This document shows positions 26,453 through 37,045 of a stretch of 64,000 bases of DNA, piece by piece (within the stretch, counting starts at the first letter, position 1; each line of letters starts with the position of its first letter). Below the pieces are notes generated by a model that searched no databases, was not told the origin of the DNA, and saw only the letters and a list, made by a program, of their open reading frames with translations. The stretch is from Takifugu bimaculatus (lineage: Eukaryota; Chordata; Actinopteri; Tetraodontiformes; Tetraodontidae). The position numbers and the translations under genes were made by a program. Location: positions 9,953,418-10,017,417 of the forward strand of contig CP034975.1 in NCBI GenBank assembly GCA_004026145.2, written 5' to 3'.

Positions 26453-29400
26453 ATGGACATGTCCGATGGTTTGTTGCTGCAGGTCAACAATGGAGAGCAG
26501 TGGTGTAACCGCTGGAAACATCCCAACGATGACTTGGTGAGTCACACACCCATCATCATGTCTTTGTCACACCTCTTTGTCTTTACTCATTTTTCAATTC
26601 TTTTACTTCAAGGACCGTAGTACCAGCCCATCAGTGCTGCGCTGCGTGGCGAGCACGTGGAAAGAAGGTCTGCTGAACAGGAAGAGGCCATTTGTGGGCC
26701 GCTGCTGTCACTCCTGTACACCGCAGAGCTGGGTAACGTTACGCTAGATCTAATTAACACGATCTCAGTTCAGACTTCTAGGGAATTATCTAAGTAACTA
26801 GAAAAGGAATCTTATGTCCTGCTCTATTCACACATGAGGCCCATTTTGGAATGTTTTTTTTTAGCCAGCAGGAGTCACAGCAATTTAAAGTCAAGTCTTG
26901 TTTCTCACACAATGGACTTTAAGGCTGTTCCTGTTTTGTCAGTCAAGTCTGTTTTTTTTGTCTTAAATATTTTGTGTCTTTATAGGAAAAGCTGTTTAAC
27001 CCCAGTATTCCATCTCTGGGTCTACGCAATGTCATTTACATCAACGAGACGCACACCAGGTAAACAAAGCAGCGTCACCTGCGACGTGTTTAAATTACAA
27101 CAAAAGTTAACAGGATGCTCTGTGAAAGAGAGGAGCAATGAATAATTTAAAGTGCTTGTCAGTGGACACCGTGCTCATGGATCTCGGCAGCAAATGTCAA
27201 TAAGTCAGCGTGGAAAAAATAGAAAATACAATTCATGTGGATTTCCCATAAAGATGGTTGTTTACCCTCGGAAAAACTTCAGAAACAACAGAGTCGGTGC
27301 AACAAAGAGAGAGCTACAATAGATTCTGTCAGATATTTTAGAGTAGTTATTTGTGTCTTTTGTGATCATGCAGACAGAGGGGGTGGCTGGCCCGCAGGCT
27401 GAGTTACGTGCTCTTTGTCATGGAGAGGGACGTCAACAAGGACATGTTCACCAGGAACATTGTGGACAACGTTCTCAATAATAAAAAGTAAGAGCCAGCG
27501 TAACAGGAGACAGCTGTCAGAAGGTGCTGCACGGCCGCTTCGATGGCAGCGCGTCATTGGCGAGTGTAAAATGGAACCACTGCAAGGACAAATGTTGCAT
27601 TTATGAACAGGCACCTTTGTATAAGCAAGATGTATAGCTGTGATTGTGTTGTTCGCAGGGTGGAAAACGCTATTGAAAAGGTTGCCGCTGATGTGGATGC
27701 TGCCTCCAGCCAGCCTGGTAAAAAGCAGAAAGGTGTTAGTAAGGTGAAGCAAAAAGCCAGGGCCTGCCTCCAGGAGATGGTGGCTAATGTTTCACCAGCT
27801 TTTATCAGGTAATTTTATTTCAAATAATTTTCATTATTCCTACTGTGAAAATGTATGTCTTTCTGAGTCAATAATTGTACACTTTTTTTTTTACATTTTT
27901 GCTCCCTGTGTTTGTTCAGGCTGACTGGTTGGGTCCTCCTCAGGCTCTTTAATGGTTTCTTTTGGAGTATCCAGATCCACAAGGGTCAGTTGGAAATGGT
28001 CAAGAAAGCTGCCACAGAGGTGTGCGACAATAATCATTGCTACTCATAAATATTTATCTTTTATTAACGCTGTCTTTGACATTGATCGCAGCACATTTTA
28101 TGCAGTTTACATGTTCTTATGTTCATCCGTGTCCTGCTTTTCACAGCAAAATGTGCCCATGATCTTCCTCCCCGTTCACAAATCCCACATCGACTACTTG
28201 CTTATTACCCTGATCCTGTTCTGTCACAATATCAAAGCTCCACACATCGCTGCAGGAAACAACCTAAGCATCCCTATCCTCAGGTAAAGCTTTCAACAGA
28301 CCTCTCTTTTTTTATTTCTGATGTCCGGGAGTGAAAATACAACAATACGAGCTCCATGCATGGATTTAATTAGTGTCTTGGTTAAAAGCACTTGGTTAAC
28401 TTTTTGGGTTTGTTTCTCCAGCACTCTTATTCGCAAACTGGGAGGATTTTTCATCCGAAGGAAAATGGAGGAGACGGAAGATGGGAAAAAAGACATTTTG
28501 TACAGGTCGCTGTTGTATGCAGTAAGTCCCACCGCTCTCCTTGTCTGTAGCTGGGTTTTCCTGCCCTTTGTATTCAAGATTACAGCTTTGTTACATGTCA
28601 TTGATCTGAGGTGGACGACCTAACATGTGCAATTGATCTGATGAAGATTATCTTGTGTTAAAAAATCCTTTATGACCTCCAGCACACATCCCACCAGCTA
28701 GAATCTTTATTTGACACTAAAATTGTGGAAAGGGACCCGATTTGGAGGCATTAAACATAGAGCTGTATTAAATAACATCACTTTTTATCCACTAGACGTC
28801 CTGGTGCGAGTTGCACCAGTTGGAAGGTTAAAAAGGCAAAATTTCCAGCTATATCTCCGAACCCCTCTCAACATCAGTAGATCTGTGTTTATTGTTAGAC
28901 GGTGATATATGTTTTAAATAACAAAAAGGCAGGAGATCATATACGGGTACCGAAGCCGCGATGCCCCTTTTGAATACGCTAAAATTAGATTTGATGGTAT
29001 TCCCGTGTCGCTCAAACAAATGTAATTAAGCCAACATCAACTCGGACCGAATTTCAGGCGTGGACAAAAAACCCACTGTCCTAATTTCATTCATATCTCA
29101 ACCCTTCATGTCTGTCCTCTACATAGCTTAGTCTCACTGTTGAGTGGCTGAAGTCTATTTCAGGACAAAGCCTCTCTTCTACTGTAATGTCTACATAACA
29201 GGAGATACAGTTACACAGCACGCAGCTTCGGCATGCGCCAGGCCCTCATCTGTGTTTTCTTTTTTCGACGGCCACATTTAAAGAACGCACTATTTTGTAT
29301 GTGTTTTGTGTGTGTGTATCTCCTCATCCTGCTGTTATCACAGTAACCTGTGTTTTTGTGCCTGGTCAACCTCTCATCAGTATACGGAGGAGTTGTTGTG

Positions 29401-32400
29401 CCAGCAGCAGTTTTTGGAAGTGTACTTGGAGGGAACTCGTTCTCGCAGTGGGAAGCCCTCTACAGCACGCGCCGGGATGCTGTCCATCGTGGTGGACGCG
29501 CTGCACTTTGGGTCCATTGGGGATGTGCTAGTGGTGCCGGTCGGCATCTCCTATGATCGCATCATCGAGGGCAATTACAACAGCGAGCAGTTGGTAAGTA
29601 TCTGCGCTCTGCTTCACAAAGAGGGTTTGTTTGGGGAACGAACAGCTTCAATAAACTGTTTATCCGTTTCAGGGAAAGCCTAAAAAGAATGAGAGTTGGT
29701 GGGGAATAGCCTGTGGAGTGTGCAGGATGCTAAGGAAGAACTATGGTTGTGTCCGAGTTGACTTCAACCAGCCCTTCTCCCTGAAGGTGAATGTTCCTAA
29801 TTTAGAATTTCAGTAACTATTTTATTAGTTGATGGAAACATTACTGCTGCTCAGTATCAGTTTGTTTGTAATATTTTTGGGTCAAACACAGGAGTACTTG
29901 GACACCCAGAGAAGTCGCCATATTCCACCACCGGCATCTCTTGAAAACACCTTGTTGCCCACCATTATATCTGCACAGTAAGGCTGTACACACACACACA
30001 CACAGATACACACACATATCCTTTTACTTCTATCTTTGTGAGGACTTTCATAGGCATAGACAATCCATTCCCCAGCTCCTTACCCTAACCATCCTAACTA
30101 ACATCCTAACTAATGGCCTAACTCTAACTCTAATCCTAACCTCAACCTCAAAATCATGTCATAAGCCTGTCATAACAGTTCTTTAAAGTCCCAAATTATC
30201 CTCACTTTACTATAGTAAAATGAGTATTTTGGTACTCAGAATGTAGCAAATACAACAGCATGCACTCTCCTCTCTGGATATCAGCTTCATCTTTGAGCAT
30301 TTTCACAGTCCCAGCTGTAATATCATGAACTCTCCAGCGGTCCCAATGGTAATTTCCCCCTCCTGTTAATTCACAGTGGGATCTGTTGTTGATCCAGAAC
30401 TTGGCTTAGAGCGATCTCTGGCTGGGGACATTTTAGATCAACACTGACCTTCATCCCTGCTGGTCTTGAGCCACAAACAATCTCAACACAGGAAATATAT
30501 TAACGCTTGCATGCTAAACAAAAGCATTTTGAATGAACATGGTGTAAAATTTAATATTTGGAAAGTGTAAAAGCACAAAAACAAACTATACTTATGACAG
30601 GGTGTCCAAGCTTTCACCTAATTATTGGATGGAAATGTAGTGGCTTCCTTATATGCTGCTGCGTTTGTTAGTATTCCAGGCTGTCATAAAGAGATGCATA
30701 TCAGACTTTGTGTTTACACATTATTATTGTTTCCAGACCTGATGCTCAGCTCTTCGAGGGGCAGCAGGAGCAGCAGCAGCTGCACGGAGAGCTGCCCGAT
30801 GACATCCTGAGACGACAAATCATTAACAGTCTGGCCAAACACGTCATTTTCAGTAAGCTACTTATAACACTGCAATTATTTGATGTCCTCACTACTTTTG
30901 GATCTTGATATTAAAGGTCAATGTTACAGCATTACTTCATTCATCACATCTAAGTTCATTGATTCTTCCTGCTGTACATTTTTACTGCACATTCCTTATA
31001 GCTAATGTCAAAATTAAGTGAGTCTATAATGGTGGCACCACAATCTAAAATAACTGTTAGCTTTTTTGCTCCGGGGGAACACTACACAAACCGTTTTTCT
31101 AGGCAGGTATTCTTCTTTAGTGGGGCTAGATGCTTTTTACTGTCGGCCAATCACAAAGCCTCCAGCTGGATGGCATGTTGTTTTCAGCCAGTAGGAAGAG
31201 GGGGAGGATAGAGGAGAAGGAGGAATGCAGCACTTGAAGTATGCTACAGATGACCGATAGTAACCTTTGATGTGAGCCCAGATGCACATGCAAACACATG
31301 CACAAATGCCTTTCTCTCCATTGTAATGAAAATAATTTTCAAAGAAATTCTTTTAATGCCTGATAATTATTTAGAGCCAGGGAGAAATGCAATTACAAAG
31401 TTGAGCTCTAGAAATGATCAAATTTGTTGTTTTTTTTAAAGATTTTGAATGGTTTGAAATTGAAGATTTTCTTTTTTTATCCACCCTTTTTTTCTGATTT
31501 AAGGTGTTTGTGTGTATTGTAGGTTTGTCAGAATTAGTTGACTAATTTAACAGTTCCATAAATATCAGATTTAACATTGTCATAAATGTAAATTTTAGAT
31601 CCTCTTTTTCACTTCTGTCTTACAGCTGCAAATAAGTCCTCAGCGATCATGTCCACCCATATTGTAGCTTGTCTAATGCTGTACAGACACAGACAGGTAA
31701 GGGTGACTCCCTTTATCCTGTTGATACTGGCCTTTTTAGATTCACTTTTATTTTTCTATTATATTTTATTCCTTTATGCAATATATGTCGCATCCTTATT
31801 ATTCATCTTAAAAACCTGTCAGACCACCCTTCCTTGAATTATAGCCGTTCGCTACTGCCATCTAACGGCCTATTCTTGTCATGACAGCACAAATCCATTT
31901 TGACCAGTGCTGCATGTTAATGACTTGAGAATCTTGAGTCGCCAAAATTTGATTATTGTTGATTCAGTTTTACTTGAACTTTGGTTCTTGAAATGCTTTT
32001 GTTTTTTCTGTTCCTTAATTTCAGGGCGTGGTGCTTTCCAAGCTGGTGGAGGACTTTTTCAGCATGAAGGAGGAGATCCTGTCAAGGGATTTTGACCTGG
32101 GCTTTTCGGGGAACTCGGAAGATGTGGTCATGCGGGCACTTCACCTGCTGGGAAATTGCGTGAATGTAACCAGCAGTGCGAATCGCAACGGGGAGTTGAC
32201 CGTCGCTCCCAGTCAGACTGTACCAGCACTGTTTGAGCTCAACTTCTACAGCAATGGCCTTTTCCACGTCTTCATTTCTGATGCAATCATCGGTATGTTG
32301 AGCCCGTGTTATGTGATTTATTATTGTTATCATGGAACAGAAGTGTTTTGAATCATCTGTTTGTTTGCAGCCTGCAGTATCCTGTCACTACAGCGAGAGC

Positions 32401-34306
32401 TGATTGCTGAATCAGAGTCGGATCACCTGCCTGCTGACATTAACAGCCTCCCTCTCAGTCAGGAGAGACTCATCCGCAAGGCTGCCGGGCTCTCCTACTT
32501 CCTCACTAATGAGGTCATGGTGGCACCGGTACGTCTGACAAATTTCAGAAACGTCTATTCATTTTATGTCTCTCCAATTTTATGGTCACGTTTGTCTCCT
32601 GAAATAAAAGCTGAAATACTAAAAGTCTTATTTGCGGTGTAATAAGGGGCTGAATGTCTAACCTTTGAATGGAGCATCAAAGAGATTATACTGAATGAAG
32701 ATGGAAGCTTTTTAAGATTTAATTTCATGCTCCAGTTTTTCTGCTCCTGTTTCACTCTGGTACCTCTCACAGCAGAGCTCAAAGTCTTAACCAGCTTTTC
32801 AGCTATTCAGGCAGAACTTTTTTTTCATCTTTGCCAGCAGTACCTAGTGTTTATGCCGCAGCGTAGCTGCTGCAGTAATTCTGTGTCAGCAGTTTTTCTT
32901 TCTAACCAAGCCTGTGAGGTTTATTGGTCAATGTTCCAAAGTTAATGAATAGAAACCCATTTCCGAATGATATGTTTCATGCGTCTTCTCTTTGTCCCAC
33001 AGCCCTGCCAGACACTTTGCCAGGTTTTTCACGACGCAGTGACGCGGCTGATTCAGTATGGAGTTCTTTATGTAGCAGAGGTCAGTTTTTAAAAACAAAT
33101 CTTGCTGCATGGTTACGAGAATAAATCACATGAGTCAGAAAGTTATTGCACATTGACTATGATTGAAAATGCTGTTATCAGCTGTTTACTTTGTGATACA
33201 GTCAGTGAAGTAATTTATGTATTAATAAACATCAGGAGGACCAGGAGGAACTGAGTCCCAGCCCCACGGAGGAACCATGGCCCAAAAAGTTTCCTGAACC
33301 CCTTTCCTGGAGAAGCGATGAGGAGGATGAGGATAGTGACTTTGGAGAGGAGCAGAGAGATCGCTACTTAAAGGTTCAGTTGTTTGAATAAAAACCCACA
33401 CATTTCAAAATGAAATGCAGTATTTGATTTAAATCTCATCTTCTTTCCGTGTTCTATCCCAGGTGAGCATTTCTGCAGAGCACCAGGACTTCTTCATCTT
33501 CCTACAGCGGCTTGTCAGCCCTGTGCTAGAGGCTTACAGCGGGGCTGCAATCTTCATCCACAGTCTAGTTCAGCCCACGTCTGAGTCGGACTACACGCAG
33601 AAACTGTTCAGATACCTACTCACACGCACAGAGAAGGGGCTGGCTGTTTACGGTAAATTCAACAAAAACTTTACCCCCAAAATCAGACTAGGTGCTGAGT
33701 CATTTGATTATATTGCTGAATTACATTTCCAAAAGTCTGTTTTCTAGCATAAGTACACCAATTTACAAGATGCATGGAAGATCAAACATTTTATATTTAA
33801 TGGGTTTACTCTCTCTTCCAGGTGAAAGCGCAACTCATTATCTGGTTAAGAACACAGTGAGGACATTCAAGGAGCTCGGGGTAAGCGAGCTTCAATGTTT
33901 GGAATGTTTTTATGTTTCTCAGTTTGCATTAAAAGGCCTTTACACACAAAGTGTCCATTCAGAATCAAATAGAAAACTCAAGATGATGACAAATGACCAT
34001 CTACCACATACCGTCTCCACAGTAGTAACTCTATAAATTGATGCATTGTTTATATGTGCACACTTTGCTTGATATAAACACTTAATACAGCTGCTAAAAC
34101 TGCTAATAAACTTATTTAAGTGTACAGATGCTAAAATAGGACCAAACTGACTTAATTCAATTACCGGTATAACTTTTCTTATTGTGCAGGTTCTGAAGGT
34201 GAGAAAAGAGAACAAGATGACCATACTGGAGCTGAGCAGCACCTTTCTACCTCAGGCCAATCGTAACAAACTCCTTCAGTACATCTTAGGCTTCACCCTG
34301 CTGTGA
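26453..34306 (+). CDS. gpat2: Mitochondrial glycerol-3-phosphate acyltransferase, gpat2-like (20 coding exons)
   Basis: Catalyses acyl-CoA plus glycerol-3-phosphate to lysophosphatidate at the outer mitochondrial membrane, the first step of glycerolipid synthesis. Exons: 26453-26536, 26613-26732, 26986-27059, 27374-27487, 27659-27808, 27920-28019, 28147-28283, 28422-28521, 29381-29593, 29673-29786, 29892-29977, 30737-30852, 31626-31696, 32025-32292, 32371-32528, 33003-33080, 33236-33373, 33463-33652, 33822-33880, 34190-34306. All phases join, giving 828 residues. PlsB-type acyltransferase motifs are intact: HKSHID (H225, D230), GGFFIRR (about 267), EGTRSRSGK (about 310) and VPVGISYDRI (about 345). 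An acidic stretch DEEDEDSDFGEEQ is GPAT1-like. Paralogue: overall closer to GPAT1, but DFFIFLQRLVSP, DYTQKLF, TFKELGVL and RLIQ share residues with GPAT2, and the N-terminus is short. gpat2 is therefore favoured over gpam, not proven. Confidence 0.9.
29987..30260 (+). repeat. (CA)n-headed dispersed repeat, copy A
   Basis: Structure: a CA/TACA run, a core TTTGTGAGGACTTTCATAG, a middle section of degenerate CCTAAC/CTAACT units, then a 3' module with GTATTTTGGTACTCAGAATG. The same order of modules occurs at 58445-58715, and a shorter version at 57472-57650. This copy begins about 10 bases after the exon donor at 29978 of gpat2. No terminal inverted repeat or coding capacity is visible. The family name is unknown to me. 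Confidence 0.75.
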
Positions 34307-37003
34307 GTGAAAGATTTAATCCCAGTTCTGACCCCAGGCTCCTTTTTAGTAAAGGGCTTTTTCTGGTTCCTTCATAACAATCCCAGGTGCTACTCTGTGG
34401 AAAGCTTTACCAGGAAGTGCCTTCATGTAACAGCCACTAACTACTCGCTGTTTGCAGGACGATGCTTTCTCTTCCTGTTTAGCTCCATTTTATGACAGTC
34501 TGGAAACTGTGCAGTTGATATACCTGTGTTTTTCTTTCAAGAAGTGTCTCAAACGACGAATTTCTTTAGAAACTTTGCCAGGGAACTGATGATATTTTAA
34601 TTCAATGAATATTTTAAGCAGAAAATATGCTGGAGTCTGTTGGCAAATGAGAATCAGTATTACAACAATCTAAACAAAGCAGTCTGACTTTATCTCAAGA
34701 ATAATTGAACATTTACATTAGCTTGACTGTGTTTTCCCTGCATGTTTGCTAAACTGCCGTCTTCTCTCGAGTGAAACTTCACATACACGAGCCACACAAA
34801 TTCTATATTTCAAAAATGCACCAACCTGTGTTTATCAAATGCTCCCTGGATTTAATAATATAGAAGTAGTTATTGAATGAATGTTACAAAACATCATTTA
34901 CTGACATTCTGGTCAGTTACTATGTAGTTATTGATTCAAGATATCAGAACAGGTCAGCAGAGAGAAAACATGCAGCGCAGTAGAAGCCTTTAATCACATG
35001 CACCTATGGTTAAGTGCATTCAAACCACTCACATCTAAGTGCATTCAGTTACACTTTTCATTACAGCGATGGGAACTGACTTTATACTATTGTTTACGTA
35101 ACACCTTTCACTTCTCTATGAATGTGGCAGCACCTGAAGTTTTTATATCAGCTATCACATCCACTTGAGTTTAGGCTATTTAGTCTCGAGTGTCCAGGGG
35201 TGAAAATAATCATGTTTTTTTTGAGAAAAAAAAAAGGAAAAAAAAGCTGTTACTGGGAGAGGATATTTGCTGGAAATTAACAAGGCAGAGAAGCTGAAAG
35301 TGAAAATGACAGTGCTGTCCACTGTGCAATCAAAAGTCATGTCAATGGCATCTGTTTATGTGATAAGCAGGACAGCGGCAGTGAAGAAAAGTCTTTTTTT
35401 CACTTGTTTACTTTGAAAAGTAGATTAGGAGAGGAGCAACACTGCTTCTGATGTTAGTCCCCACTTTTACTTGTTTGGCTTACTCATAAAAGCATCTGAC
35501 ATCTGTCAATAAATAGGTCCCCTTCATGGTGTCAGACTGAGAATTGTGTGTCAGAACGTGTCGCTCTGAACACATTAACACATAAATGAAAAAACAAACC
35601 CTGACTCTTAAACTTCTGAACAATAACTGCGGTTAACTGCGGCTTGTCTACCTTTGCAAAGGTAAATGTCTTGCATTTTGTATTTAACGCAATCACAAAC
35701 GTAGAACATTATTGTTAGTGCATGACCGCAACTGGGAAAAGAAAAATGGTTTGGTCAATGGCAGAAATAAGAATTTGCAGCTTTATTAAGCAACGATCCT
35801 AAATCTAACCCTAAAGAAAGCATTGAATGTTATGAAGTGTCATTTTTGATCTGCCAGAGCAATAAAATAAAACGTATGCGATGGTATACCTTTAGAAGTA
35901 TAATATTTATGCTGAAAACTTGCCTGTAAATCTGCTTATACCAATTAATTTAAATGTTTCCCCCTTCAATGCCTTGCTTTATTTAATGTGATAACCTGCA
36001 TGTTTTCATGCAGTTTTTCCCCAACTCTGTACAAAAAAATCCTCATTAAAGGTAATGTTACTCATTGGGGATTGGTGTACACGACCTACAGCATGTGAAA
36101 AGAAAAAAAAAGGACAAAAGTATGTTGTTTAAGTGTGCTGAAAACAGCCCAGCATGTTCTTGTAAGGTTAAAGGGAGCATCAAAGCATTTCTGAGCCCAC
36201 AGCTAGCGTAAATACCAAAACACGCTGGGACTCTCCTGCCAAGATCTAAGCCACTTTCCGTACTGTAGCGCACATTTCCTCCAATCACCTCTGAATCGTC
36301 AACACTCCGGTGTCGCCTCCACTGAGCCTGACGCGTGTCTTTTGCCGTGCTGTGTGTGAATTGTGCCGGGGAAAGGGTGTTTTGGCGTATTGGCTGAACT
36401 TGTCTGGAATGTATGTCGTTTGTCCCCCCAGAAAAGGTCACTGTAATGTGGAAGAGGGTTCCGTACAGAAATAGTGATGTCAGGGATTGTTGAAACTCAT
36501 GACTACTAAAGCTGCATAAATATCCCTCTTCAACTCTCTAACTGTGTCGAATGAAGAAAATAATACGTGTATCATAGGAGCAGGTGCCTTTTATGCACTG
36601 TAGTTTTTTTCTGTTTTTTGTGCATGTTAACAAAAGGTTCTTTTGTGTAGACCACTATAGATTGTGACTTAATAAAAGAGCAAAGAAATTGTGTTCTTTT
36701 TGTGTCAGAAAAAATCACCAGCTGATAAGCAAAATGTGTCATATTCTTGCTTTCTCTGAGCAAAGCACAGTTGGCATTAACTGGATTTGATTTCTAAATA
36801 AATTCATCATAGGTGAACAATGGGCTTGTGTTTGTTTTTGTGTGTGAAGGGAGGAAATACAACTCACTAAAAGGGATTAGGGGCTGAATTTTCATGAGCA
36901 TTTCCACCTTTTTCATGCGTCCTGTACGAGTCGGGAGTCACCTCGTGTCAGGTTACATGGAAAAGATGTTTGACTTGTTTTGGTGAGTCTGTGGGAGGAC
37001 GCG
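34307..37003 (+). other. gpat2 3' UTR and intergenic spacer
   Basis: No further exon is recognisable. A tandem AATAAAATAAAA at 35861-35872 is a plausible poly(A) signal, which would make a 3' UTR of about 1.55 kb. The minus-strand frame at 36058-36441 has no similarity I know and no splice context. Confidence 0.5.
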
Positions 37004-37007
37004 GGGA

Positions 37008-37013
37008 TATAAG
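37008..37013 (+). promoter_or_regulatory. TATA-like element before the FERM gene
   Basis: TATAAG lies 38 bases before the ATG at 37046. If used, transcription would start about 8 bases before the start codon, giving a very short leader. An upstream non-coding exon is the alternative. Confidence 0.25.
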
Positions 37014-37045
37014 GCAGTGTGAGATGGGCTGAAGCTTCTGTAACC

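Noticed and set aside
30060..30160. Interstitial telomere array
   Set aside because: CCTAAC-type units are degenerate and recur at 58540-58600 inside the same dispersed repeat, so they belong to that element rather than to a chromosome fusion point.
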